Shown in pieces: positions 8,825 through 16,345 of a stretch of 64,000 nucleotides of DNA. The DNA comes from Komagataeibacter sp. FNDCF1 (GTDB lineage Bacteria > Pseudomonadota > Alphaproteobacteria > Acetobacterales > Acetobacteraceae). The stretch lies in the NCBI RefSeq assembly GCF_021295335.1, contig NZ_JAIWOT010000001.1:2836501-2900500 (forward strand), given 5' to 3'. Every line of letters begins with the position of its first letter. Position 1 is the stretch's first letter. Position numbers and translations under genes: made by a program. The notes below the pieces were generated by a model that saw nothing but the letters and a program-made list of their open reading frames with translations, did no database searches and was not told the origin of the DNA.

Positions 8825-9642
8825 CCCGTCTTGCCCGGCATGGGGCCGCCCTGCTGGGTGGGCAGCTCTGGAACTGGCACCCGCTGCAGGGTGGTGATCT
8901 GGCGCAGACACTGCTGGTCTATCTCAATGACGGGCGCCGGGTCGTGGTCAAGAATGGCCCCGATCCGATGGCGGAGGCCACCATGCTGCGCACGCTGGGC
9001 CAGACCGGCGCGCCGGTGCCCGAGGTGCTGGCGGTGGATGGGGACGCGCTGGTGCTGCAATACCTGCCCGCCGATGGCCCGCTTGCCCCCTGCTGGGGTG
9101 ATCTGGGGCGCGTACTGGCGCAGGTGCATACCGGCAGGCCGCCAGAAGGGGCAACCCGTTATGGCTGGGGCACGGATTACGCGCTGGGCACGCTGCCAGT
9201 GACGAATGCGTGGACGGACACATGGCCCCGCTTCTGGGCCGAGCATCGTATTGGCGTGCACCTGGCGCATGTGAACATTGATCTTGCCCATCAGCTTGAG
9301 CGGCTCATGCACCGCCTGCCGGATCTGCTGCCCGCCACACCCGCGCCCAGCCTGCTGCATGGTGACCTGTGGGGCGGGAACGTGCTGGTCTCGGCCCGGC
9401 GGGTGACCGGGCTGATCGACCCCTGCTGCCATTATGGTCATGCGGAGGTGGATCTTGCCACAGCCGGGGTGTTCGATCGGCCCGCCGCCGCCTTCTTCAT
9501 GGCCCATGGGCCGCTGGAGGCGGGATACGAGGCACGGTTTGCCATCTACCGGCTCTGGATTGCGCTGGTGCACCTGCGGCTGTTTGGCGCGACCTACCGG
9601 CCCCTTGTGGCGCATTGCCTTGATGGTGCGGGCGTGGGGTAA
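8821..9642 (+). CDS. Fructosamine/ribulosamine 3-kinase family protein
   Basis: A cytosolic kinase of the aminoglycoside-phosphotransferase fold, 273 aa from a GTG overlapping the previous stop (GTGA). The N-lobe has VVVKNGPDPMAEATML (Lys then the helix Glu). The catalytic loop LLHGDLWGGNVL has the HGDxxxxN pattern, and LIDPCCHYGHAEVDLA carries the metal-binding Asp. This matches the FN3K family, which phosphorylates sugar adducts on proteins so that they fall off. Bacterial members commonly act on ribulosamine or erythrulosamine adducts. Coupling to an LMW-PTP gene and proximity to the pentose phosphate operon fit that role. Confidence 0.88.
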   Translation: MTRLARHGAALLGGQLWNWHPLQGGDLAQTLLVYLNDGRRVVVKNGPDPMAEATMLRTLGQTGAPVPEVLAVDGDALVLQYLPADGPLAPCWGDLGRVLAQVHTGRPPEGATRYGWGTDYALGTLPVTNAWTDTWPRFWAEHRIGVHLAHVNIDLAHQLERLMHRLPDLLPATPAPSLLHGDLWGGNVLVSARRVTGLIDPCCHYGHAEVDLATAGVFDRPAAAFFMAHGPLEAGYEARFAIYRLWIALVHLRLFGATYRPLVAHCLDGAGVG

Positions 9643-9678
9643 GGTATCGCGCGACTGTATGGCAGGGCCGCAATCACA

Positions 9679-9760
9679 AAGATTTTCGGGTGCCGCCTTT
9701 TTTCAGAAAGTGCGGCGTTTCTTGAAGCTTTACTGGGAAAAGCTTCACCAAGAACTTTTT
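9679..9760. repeat. Double-hairpin intergenic element, copy B
   Basis: Hairpin one has arms GCCGC/GCGGC around T- and A-runs. Hairpin two has perfect arms TGAAGCTTT/AAAGCTTCA. The outer arms (TTTTCGGG versus CCAAGAAC) are partly degenerate. It lies between the convergent kinase gene and tRNA-Asp. Confidence 0.8.
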
Positions 9761-9815
9761 TCTGATTTTTGGTATTTCTTGTAGGGAGGGGCTTTATTGA
9801 AGCCATGCCATAAAA

Positions 9816-9892
<77 letters not shown>

Positions 9893-9972
9893 ATCCGCTG
9901 CCGCCCTGAGGCTGCAACCGTTCGGTGAAAGGGCAAATAACAGGCTGCCCCCGACATGGCAACAGGGCAGGC

Positions 9973-10011
9973 AAAAAAAAACGCCACGACAGTGAAGTTC
10001 ATGGCGTTTTT
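9973..10011 (-). terminator. Rho-independent terminator of the ahpC-ahpD transcript
   Basis: Read on the minus strand, ACGCCA pairs with TGGCGT and is followed by a run of nine T. It lies 17 bases after the ahpD stop codon. Confidence 0.8.
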
Positions 10012-10028
10012 CCAGTGGTGGGGCGGGG

Positions 10029-10556
10029 TCAGGCAGGCAGTTCCACGCCATCCAGCGTCACGGCAATGGCGCTGACGGTGGCGGCAATGCGCACCGCCGT
10101 CTGCACATGCTCGGTGGTCAGGCCCGCCGCGCGCAGCTGGCGTTCATGGCTTTCCATGCACAGCCCGCAGCCGTTGATGGCGGAAACCGCCATGGCCCAC
10201 AGCTCGAAATCCACCTTGTCCACGCCGGGGTTGTTGATGATGTTCATCCGCAGGCGGGCGGGCAGTTTGGCATAATCGCCGCCCACAAGGTGCACGAAAC
10301 GGTAATAGACATTGTTCATGCCCATGATGGCCGCCGCCGCCCGCGCCGCTTCCAGTGCCCCGGGGGTCAGGCGGGGGCCGTATTCGGCTGTCAGGGCATG
10401 GGTTACGGCCGGGTTGCGCGCCGCGATGGCGCAGGCGATGAACGTGCCGCCCAGCTGCTGTGGCGTAAGCACGATGTCATTGGCAAGCGAGCCGAGGTTG
10501 AGCTTCAGGTCCTTGGCGTAGTCCGGCAGCGCGGCCTTGATGGAATCGATCGACAT
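10029..10556 (-). CDS. ahpD: Alkyl hydroperoxide reductase AhpD-like carboxymuconolactone-decarboxylase family protein
   Basis: 175 aa, all-helical AhpD fold. The active-site segment [11 protein letters not shown] (Cys130, Cys133, His137) has the CxxC and trailing Glu/His proton relay of AhpD. In the AhpC/AhpD pair, AhpD passes electrons to the peroxiredoxin AhpC. ahpC lies just upstream on the same strand, separated by 150 bases holding a strong hairpin, and oxyR is divergent from ahpC. This is the standard arrangement for peroxide defence in actinobacteria and many alphaproteobacteria. Confidence 0.93.
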   Translation of the reverse strand: MSIDSIKAALPDYAKDLKLNLGSLANDIVLTPQQLGGTFIACAIAARNPAVTHALTAEYGPRLTPGALEAARAAAAIMGMNNVYYRFVHLVGGDYAKLPARLRMNIINNPGVDKVDFELWAMAVSAINGCGLCMESHERQLRAAGLTTEHVQTAVRIAATVSAIAVTLDGVELPA

Positions 10557-10656
10557 GGAATGTGTCCGTAGGCTGGGGCCTGTGCCTGCCCCATTACGTG
10601 GCCGTGCGGGCAGGAAAGGGCGGTGTGCGGGTGGTGTGGGCCTGATGTGGCGCGCA

Positions 10657-10692
10657 TGCGCCCTGCACGGGCATCAGCCCCGTGCAGGCGCA
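10657..10692. promoter_or_regulatory. Intercistronic hairpin between ahpC and ahpD
   Basis: A 14-bp stem with one bulged C (arms TGCGCC(C)TGCACGGG and CCCGTGCAGGCGCA) fills the gap between the two genes. There is no T-tract in the minus-strand direction. It may lower read-through or protect the ahpC mRNA 3' end, which would give more AhpC than AhpD. Confidence 0.6.
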
Positions 10693-10706
10693 CACGCACC
10701 GGGTCT

Positions 10707-11249
10707 TCATGCCTTGATGAAGTCGTCGCCCTTGTTCCAGTTGCACGGGCACAGCTCATCGCTCTGCAGGCCGTCCAGGATACGCAGGATTTCCTGCGGG
10801 TTGCGGCCAACCGACAGGTCATTGACGCTGACATGGCGGATGATGCCCTGCGGGTCGACAACGAAGGTCGCGCGGTAAGCCGCACCGGCCTGCTGCGACA
10901 TGACGCCACAGCTTTCGATCAGCTCGCGCTTGATGTCGGACAGCATCGGGATTTCGAGGTTCTTCAGTTCGTCATGGTGCAGGCGCCAGTTCAGGTGCAC
11001 GAAGGCGCTGTCGATCGACACGCCGTACACCACGGTGTCACGGTCCTTGAACTCACCGGCCAGCTTGCCGAATGCCACGATCTCGGTCGGGCAGACGAAG
11101 GTGAAGTCGAGCGGCCAGAAGAACACAACCTTCCACTTGCCCGCATCCGATTCGTCCGTGATCTGCACGAACTCGCCCTTCAGCCCTTCGGGGCCGCCGG
11201 GCACGGCGCTCAGGTTGAAGGCGGGAAACTTGTCACCGATTGTCAGCAT
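10707..11249 (-). CDS. ahpC: Alkyl hydroperoxide reductase subunit C (2-Cys peroxiredoxin)
   Basis: 180 aa. The peroxidatic cysteine is Cys53 in FWPLDFTFVCPTE. The C-terminal CPCNW (Cys167 and Cys169) is the arrangement of the mycobacterial AhpC type that is reduced by AhpD, rather than AhpF-dependent forms. It detoxifies hydrogen peroxide, organic peroxides and probably peroxynitrite. The start at 11249 has AGGAG nine bases upstream; the frame extends nine codons further to an ATG with no obvious ribosome-binding site. Divergent from oxyR, so peroxide-inducible control by OxyR is expected. Confidence 0.95.
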   Translation of the reverse strand: MLTIGDKFPAFNLSAVPGGPEGLKGEFVQITDESDAGKWKVVFFWPLDFTFVCPTEIVAFGKLAGEFKDRDTVVYGVSIDSAFVHLNWRLHHDELKNLEIPMLSDIKRELIESCGVMSQQAGAAYRATFVVDPQGIIRHVSVNDLSVGRNPQEILRILDGLQSDELCPCNWNKGDDFIKA

Positions 11250-11378
11250 ATCGCGTAGGCTCCTGTTGGGGATCATTGGGTGGGGCGGGCTTTGCCGTCG
11301 CCCCGGAGCCTGTATCTATGCCGGTGATGATGCTATCATACCAGTGAATTATTTATATATGCATGATCGGAATTATCG
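11250..11378. promoter_or_regulatory. Divergent oxyR / ahpC control region
   Basis: A 129-base intergenic region between divergent oxyR and ahpC. Its oxyR-proximal half is AT-rich and carries dyad-like GAT...ATC blocks (GATGATGCTATC at about 11326-11337 and GATCGGAATTATC at about 11365-11377). These are spaced in the manner of OxyR half-sites. The precise operator cannot be fixed by eye. Confidence 0.5.
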
Positions 11379-12314
11379 ATGCTTCCGATGCCCTCTGCCC
11401 AACAGCTCCGCTATCTTGTAACCCTTGCCGAACTGCGTCATTTCGGGCGTGCCGCGCGGGCCTGTGCCGTGACACAGTCCACGCTTTCGGCCGGTATCCT
11501 GGCCCTTGAGCGGCAGATGGATGTCAGGCTGCTGGATCGTGACGTGGGCAAGAAGGTCGTGTTCACCCCGGTGGGGGACAAGGTGATCATCCGTGCGCGC
11601 ACCGCCCTTGCCGCCCTGCAGGGCGTGCTGGACGTGGCCGTGGCCTCGCGGGAGCCGATGAGCGGTCTGCTGCGCATCGGCGTCATTCCCACCATCGGGC
11701 CGTTTGTCATGTCATCGCTGGTGCGCAGGCTGCCACAGGCCTACCCGCAGCTTCGCCTCTGCCTGAACGAGGACGTGACGCATAACGTCATGGCCAAGCT
11801 GGGCATGGGGCGGCTGGACCTTGTGCTGCTGGCCATGCCATGGGACTGCGCGGATAACGAGATCCTGCCGCTGTGGCGTGATCCCTTCATGCTGGTCATG
11901 CCGCACGACCATCCGCTGGCGCAGCTGCCGGTGGTGCCGGTGCGCAATATCGTGCGTGAACGGATGATCTTGCTGGAAGATGGTCATTGCCTGCGTGACC
12001 AGACGCTGGCCATGTGCCGGCAGGTGCGTGGCTGGACCCCGCCGGTGGACGAGGCGGAATGCGCCGTGACCTCGCTGCATACCATGGTGGAAATGGTGGC
12101 CGCGGGCATGGGGCTGGCCCTGCTGCCGCAGCTTGCGGTCGATTCCCCGCTGCTGGATGGGCAGAATCTGGCGGTCCGCCCCGTGACGGGCGCGCAGACA
12201 TGGCGTACCATCGGTCTGGCATGGCGCCCGCGTTCGCCGCGCACGGCGGATTTTCATACCATCGCCCCGTTTTTTGTGCCGGATTCGATCACACAGGCGA
12301 ATTCCCTTCTGTAA
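11379..12314 (+). CDS. oxyR: LysR-family peroxide sensor OxyR
   Basis: 311 aa. An N-terminal winged helix-turn-helix (about residues 6-63, LAELRHFGRAARACAVTQS) is followed by a LysR substrate-binding domain. Residues 199-213 read LEDGHCLRDQ...AMC, placing Cys204 and Cys213 nine residues apart, exactly like the redox pair Cys199/Cys208 of E. coli OxyR. It senses hydrogen peroxide by disulphide formation and activates peroxidase genes such as the divergent ahpC-ahpD. A second in-frame ATG three codons in (11388) is an equally plausible start. Confidence 0.95.
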   Translation: MLPMPSAQQLRYLVTLAELRHFGRAARACAVTQSTLSAGILALERQMDVRLLDRDVGKKVVFTPVGDKVIIRARTALAALQGVLDVAVASREPMSGLLRIGVIPTIGPFVMSSLVRRLPQAYPQLRLCLNEDVTHNVMAKLGMGRLDLVLLAMPWDCADNEILPLWRDPFMLVMPHDHPLAQLPVVPVRNIVRERMILLEDGHCLRDQTLAMCRQVRGWTPPVDEAECAVTSLHTMVEMVAAGMGLALLPQLAVDSPLLDGQNLAVRPVTGAQTWRTIGLAWRPRSPRTADFHTIAPFFVPDSITQANSLL

Positions 12315-12339
12315 ATCGGCGCGGAATCCGGTAGCGGAG

Positions 12340-12368
12340 TTGACTCCGGGCGCTGTCAGGGGTATTCG
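12340..12368 (+). promoter_or_regulatory. Candidate sigma-70 promoter of rpmJ
   Basis: TTGACT and TATTCG are separated by 17 bases, and the -10 element lies 44 bases before the rpmJ ATG. The -35 match is 5 of 6. Confidence 0.45.
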
Positions 12369-12412
12369 GGCGCCTCTTTTGCAGTATGTCGCTGCTAGTC
12401 GAGGGTCGGATC

Positions 12413-12538
12413 ATGAAAATCAGAAACAGCCTGAAATCGGCCAAGGTTCGGGACAAGGACTGCCGTGTGGTCCGTCGCCGTGGCAAGGTCTATGTCATCA
12501 ACAAGAAGAACCCGCGCATGAAGGCCCGTCAGGGCTGA
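12413..12538 (+). CDS. rpmJ: 50S ribosomal protein L36
   Basis: 41-aa basic protein beginning [17 protein letters not shown] and ending [12 protein letters not shown]. The longer 41-residue form without the zinc-binding Cys/His set is normal for alphaproteobacteria. It is a component of the large ribosomal subunit. GAGGGTCGG upstream serves as ribosome-binding site. Confidence 0.97.
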   Translation: MKIRNSLKSAKVRDKDCRVVRRRGKVYVINKKNPRMKARQG

Positions 12539-12614
12539 TTGCCGGACGGCCTTGACCGTCAGGTTCATCTTTGGACAACGGCAGAGCCGCGCAGGCAGGT
12601 TTTTTGTAACCTGC

Positions 12615-13238
12615 ATGCGTGGCTTTTCGTGCGTACCCCCGATCCTGCTTGCCCTGGCGGCACCGGCCCGGGCAGATACCCCGTCCGCCCATGGGGTGGA
12701 CCGGCATGCAGGTCCCGCATCCAGGTCATCCGCGCATCACGCGGATAAAACCCCGGCCGAACCTTCGCTGGCGGATCTGGAAAGCGAAATGGCCCATGTC
12801 ACCACAACCCGTGGGGCGCGCGACCTGCTGGGCCGGATCGAGGCCCTGCGGCTGAAGGATCTGGCGCCCACGACCGGCCTGCTGCTCAGACGCGCGCAGG
12901 ATGATCTCGACGCCCAGCGCCCGCTGGATGCCGTGCAGGACATGGATGACGCCCTGCTGCTCCAGCCGGATGTGGAAGTGCTGTGGCGCAACCGTGCGCA
13001 GGCGCGTCTTGCCGCCCGCAACCCCGACGGAGCGGTGGCTGACCTGGGCGTGGCCCTGCATCATGACGGGCGCGATGTGATGGCGTGGAAGATCCTTGAG
13101 GACACCGAGGAACAGCGTGGCGACTGGCAGGCAGCCTGGAAAGCCTGGCAGCACGTGATCCAGCTTGATCCCACCATCCCCGATGCTGACCATGAGACGC
13201 AGCAACTGCGCCTGAAGGCTTTTGGCCAGCCGACCTGA
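12615..13238 (+). CDS. Exported TPR-repeat protein of unknown function
   Basis: About 207 aa with a short signal peptide (PPILLALAAPARA then DT). After a Pro/Ser/His-rich linker come roughly three tetratricopeptide-like units, for example LRRAQDDLDAQRPLDAVQDMDDALLLQP, RNRAQARLAARNPDGAVADLGVAL and EEQRGDWQAAWKAWQHVIQLDP. Such proteins are usually periplasmic scaffolds. The start is uncertain. The ATG at 12615 directly follows a 7-bp hairpin (GCAGGTT/AACCTGC) and has no clear ribosome-binding site, and the frame is open to a TTG at 12552. No function is assigned. Confidence 0.75.
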   Translation: MRGFSCVPPILLALAAPARADTPSAHGVDRHAGPASRSSAHHADKTPAEPSLADLESEMAHVTTTRGARDLLGRIEALRLKDLAPTTGLLLRRAQDDLDAQRPLDAVQDMDDALLLQPDVEVLWRNRAQARLAARNPDGAVADLGVALHHDGRDVMAWKILEDTEEQRGDWQAAWKAWQHVIQLDPTIPDADHETQQLRLKAFGQPT

Positions 13239-13278
13239 GCGGTAATGCTCATCCCCGTTCTTATGATTGATAAATAGT

Positions 13279-13360
13279 AAAATTTTCTGGGTGCCGCCTT
13301 TTTTTCAAAAAGACGGCGTTCTTCTGAAGCGTTTTGAAAAAAGCTTCACCAGAAACTTTT
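13279..13360. repeat. Double-hairpin intergenic element, copy C
   Basis: Outer arms TTTCTGG/CCAGAAA enclose a GCCGCCTTTTT/AAAAAGACGGC hairpin and a TGAAGCGTTTT/AAAAAAGCTTCA hairpin. It sits exactly between the convergent TPR gene and the MotB-like gene. Confidence 0.88.
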
Positions 13361-13417
13361 CCGGGTCTGTAGCATGTCAGGCGGGCAGGGGGTTGTCCCC
13401 TGCCCGATCCAGCGGAG

Positions 13418-14380
13418 TCAGCGATCCGTCAGGCGGAATTCGATGCGCCGGTTACGGGCAAAGGCTTCCGGCGTGGTGCCCCTGTCCAGCGGCTGGTAAT
13501 CAGAAAAGCCGGTTGCGGCCAGATGGTGCGGGTCGATGCCCTCGGCAATCAGCAGCTTGACCACGGTAATGGCGCGGGCTGATGACAGTTCCCAGTTGCT
13601 GGGGAAGGCCGAGTGGATGGGCTGGCGGTCGGCATGGCCATCCACGCGCAGGATCCAAGGCACATCAGCCGGAATCTGCCCGGCGACCTGCCGCAGCGTC
13701 TTGGCCAGCACCCTGATTTCCTGCACACCCTCGGGTGAGAGGTCGGCACCGCCGGGCGGGAACAGCACCTCGCTCTGGAACACGAAGCGGTCCCCCACGA
13801 TCTGCACGCCCTTGTGGTCCTGCATCACGCTGCGCAGGCGACCGAAGAATTCGGAGCGGTACTGCTGCAGTTGCTCCACCTTTTTCGCCAGCGCGACATT
13901 GAGCTGCATGCCCAGATTGCCGATCTGGCGGTCACGGTCCCGCACCGCGGTCTGGCTTGCTTCCAGCGCGGCGGCAAGTGCCGCCAGCTGGTCATTGAGC
14001 TGGGCTACCTGTGTATCAAGGGCCGTGGCATGGGCCTGCGCGCTGTCGCGCTCGCTGGTCTGCTGGTTGAGCTGGGCGGTGAGTGAGGTGGCGGTGGCCA
14101 TATCCTCATCATGCGCCTTGTGCAGGCTGGCCACCTCGCCCTGCAGGGCGGTTGTATGGCTGTGTTCGAGCGAGAGCATCTGCCCCAGCCGGGCCACTTC
14201 ATGTTCCAGCTGGTCGAGCGCCTGCTGGCGCTTGTTCAGCGCAACCGACAGGAACGCCTGCCCCAGCACGAAAACAAGCAGGACGAATATGATGACCATA
14301 AGCAGTGTTGACAGCGCATCAACATAGCCAGGCCACGCATTCAGTTCGGAACGGATAGAACGACGGGAGCGGCGCGCCAT
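13418..14380 (-). CDS. MotB/OmpA-domain inner-membrane protein with coiled coil
   Basis: 320 aa in three parts. A single N-terminal transmembrane helix (about residues 22-48) is preceded by PGYVDALSTLL, whose Asp is at the position of the proton-carrying Asp of MotB/ExbD. A long Gln/Leu/Ala-rich coiled coil follows (about 50-185). The C-terminal OmpA-like peptidoglycan-binding domain (about 195-318) includes RVDGHADRQPI, SSARAITVVKLLI and RNRRIEFRL. It is 26 bases downstream of a MotA/ExbB-type gene, so together they should form a proton-driven stator-like complex. No flagellar genes are nearby, so the energised process is unknown. Confidence 0.88.
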   Translation of the reverse strand: MARRSRRSIRSELNAWPGYVDALSTLLMVIIFVLLVFVLGQAFLSVALNKRQQALDQLEHEVARLGQMLSLEHSHTTALQGEVASLHKAHDEDMATATSLTAQLNQQTSERDSAQAHATALDTQVAQLNDQLAALAAALEASQTAVRDRDRQIGNLGMQLNVALAKKVEQLQQYRSEFFGRLRSVMQDHKGVQIVGDRFVFQSEVLFPPGGADLSPEGVQEIRVLAKTLRQVAGQIPADVPWILRVDGHADRQPIHSAFPSNWELSSARAITVVKLLIAEGIDPHHLAATGFSDYQPLDRGTTPEAFARNRRIEFRLTDR

Positions 14381-14406
14381 GGGGTGAACCTTGCGTTGAT
14401 CTGCGG

Positions 14407-15453
14407 TCAGGAAGCGGTGTGGTTCGTTCCGGGGGCGCTTGCGGCAATGGTGCGCGCAAGCAGGCGCAGGTCATTGCGGATGTCTGTCGCCATCTGTTCA
14501 CGCCCGGCGGCCGATTCCTGCACCAGCCGCGCCAGCAGGGATTCGATGCCCTGCAGGTGTTCCTCCCCCCGGCTGTCGGCCAGGGCGGCCAGGCGGTCGT
14601 TCAGCGCGGTCAGCAGGCGCTGTTCCTGTGCGCGCGTCTCCTCGCTGCGGGCCAGCAGGGTCTGCAGTTTTTCCATGTTCTCGGCCGTGTGCTCCAGCAG
14701 CGCCTGCACATAGGCCGGAATCGTGGCGTCATTGCCGCCCACCTGCAGCCCGCCGGCGGACAGGCGGGTGATGGTGGCCAGCCATTCCTCCAGTTCATTG
14801 AAGAAGCGCGTCTGCGCCTGCCCGGCCGTAAGGTCCAGGAAGCCCAGCACAAGCGCGCCCGCCAGGCCGAACATGGAACCGGAAAAAGCGGTGCCCATGC
14901 CATGCAGCGGTCCCGCCAGCCCGGCCTTTAGCTGGTCGAACATGACATTCGTGTCCCCGCTGCCCACGGTCATGTTGCCGATCACGTCGGCAATGGAACC
15001 CACAGTCAGCAGCAGGCCATAGAACGTGCCCAGCAGGCCCAGGAAAATCAGCAGTCCCGTCAGGTAGCGCGAGAGTTCACGCCCCTCGTCCAGCCGGGCG
15101 GACAGGCTGTCGAGCAGCGACTGCATGACCGGGGCGGACAGGGTCAGCCTGCGACCCTTGTCATGGGTTGCCAGCATCGACGCCATGGGGGCTAGCAGGC
15201 GTGGCGGCGGCGGGGCGGTCAGTCCTTCGCGCGGGTGGCGCAGGATGTTGACCCAGCGCACTTCGGGTATCAGGCGCAGGATCATGGTGATGTTCCACAC
15301 AATGCCCAGCAGCAGGATGCCGACAATCAGCCCGTCCAGCCACGGATTGTTGCAGAAGGCCTGATACAGTGTGGAAGAAAGCAGGGCTGTGACAGCCCCG
15401 ACGGCCAGAAGGAAAAGCAGGACGCGTACTAGATAGGTCGTCGGTCGTGTCAC
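14407..15453 (-). CDS. MotA/TolQ/ExbB-family proton-channel protein
   Basis: 348 aa with predicted transmembrane segments at about residues 8-28, 38-60, 131-155 and 180-205, and a charged cytoplasmic loop between the second and third. The segment GLLGTFYGLLLTVGSIADVIG and the following GMGTAFSGSMFGLAGALVLGFLDL correspond to the conserved pore helices of MotA/TolQ/ExbB. The C-terminal part is a long helical, probably coiled-coil, domain. It is placed 12 bases after the OmpA-like gene and 26 before the MotB-like gene. Confidence 0.88.
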   Translation of the reverse strand: MTRPTTYLVRVLLFLLAVGAVTALLSSTLYQAFCNNPWLDGLIVGILLLGIVWNITMILRLIPEVRWVNILRHPREGLTAPPPPRLLAPMASMLATHDKGRRLTLSAPVMQSLLDSLSARLDEGRELSRYLTGLLIFLGLLGTFYGLLLTVGSIADVIGNMTVGSGDTNVMFDQLKAGLAGPLHGMGTAFSGSMFGLAGALVLGFLDLTAGQAQTRFFNELEEWLATITRLSAGGLQVGGNDATIPAYVQALLEHTAENMEKLQTLLARSEETRAQEQRLLTALNDRLAALADSRGEEHLQGIESLLARLVQESAAGREQMATDIRNDLRLLARTIAASAPGTNHTAS

Positions 15454-15465
15454 GCAGGGATTTCC

Positions 15466-16272
15466 TTAACGCGGGGGTGGAGTGGAGGATGTCGAGGCCA
15501 CCACACCGGAACGGGTGACGTCAACACAATCCGCACCGGCGCCCTGCGCATTTTCCCCCGGCAGGCCCACAGCCCGCACATAGATGCGCGTGGGCGCCGT
15601 TCCCGCATGGATCAGCACCGAACGGGCCGCCAGTCCGCGTGACAGCGCAACCCGCCGTGGTGTCGAGGGATCATCGGGGCGTCCCTCGCCATAGGCCACG
15701 ATGTTGATGTGCTGGTCCGGCAGCTTCTGCATGACCGTGGCAAATGTCTGCAGTGCCGCGATCATGCGCGGGTTCATGTCGGCGGACTGTGTCGCGAAGT
15801 GCAGGCGCGTGCCCCCGGTCAGCTTTTCCGCCCGCCCGCGGGCCTGCGCGTCGGCCTTTACTTCAGGCGGGGGGGCAAAGGGGTGTGCGGGCACATGCAG
15901 TTCGGGCGGACGCAGTACCGGGTTCGCGGGGGGCTGGGCGGCGACAGGGGGCAGCGACGCTATGGCGGCGGGTGAGGCAATGGCCGTGGCCGGGGCGTGG
16001 CTGCCGGGAATGTCGTGATTCGTGTTCTCCCCCGTATCGCCACCGGCCGTGCTGTCGCCCTGTGACGCGGACAGGCTGCCCCCGCTGGGCAGCAGGGCCG
16101 GACGCCTGGGCGGCCCCAGCGCGTCAAGCGCGCCTTTGCTGGTCGTGACCTGTGCATGGGCGCCCATGCCGGGGCCAGGCAGGCCGCAGGCCACGGCGCC
16201 CAGCACGGCAAGCCCGCGCAGGAAGCCCTGGGGCAGGACCCGTCGGAAAAGGGAAAGGGTTATGTACTGCAT
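15466..16272 (-). CDS. Exported OmpA-like protein with Pro-rich linker
   Basis: About 268 aa from an ATG at 16272; a TTG 13 codons upstream is possible. A signal sequence (GFLRGLAVLGAVACGLPGPGMGAHA) is followed by about 130 residues rich in Pro, Ala and Ser. The C-terminal domain with TRLHFATQSADMNP, INIVAYGEGRPDD and RRVALSRGLAARSVLI has the order of an OmpA C-terminal domain, but its peptidoglycan-contact residues are only partly conserved. First gene of the motor-like trio, so it may be the periplasmic partner of the MotB-like protein; this is inference. Confidence 0.75.
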   Translation of the reverse strand: MQYITLSLFRRVLPQGFLRGLAVLGAVACGLPGPGMGAHAQVTTSKGALDALGPPRRPALLPSGGSLSASQGDSTAGGDTGENTNHDIPGSHAPATAIASPAAIASLPPVAAQPPANPVLRPPELHVPAHPFAPPPEVKADAQARGRAEKLTGGTRLHFATQSADMNPRMIAALQTFATVMQKLPDQHINIVAYGEGRPDDPSTPRRVALSRGLAARSVLIHAGTAPTRIYVRAVGLPGENAQGAGADCVDVTRSGVVASTSSTPPPR

Positions 16273-16345
16273 CGTGACCGGCAGGCTACCGGGCGATGGG
16301 GGACGGCGCAATCGGCAAAGAGCGGACCGGGCGCGCCATCAGGCA

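Noticed and set aside
13418-15453. MotA/MotB-like pair read as the ZorA/ZorB core of a Zorya defence system
   Set aside because: No ZorC, ZorD helicase or ZorE nuclease is adjacent. The flanks are housekeeping genes (suhB, efp), and an OmpA-like exported protein leads the operon.
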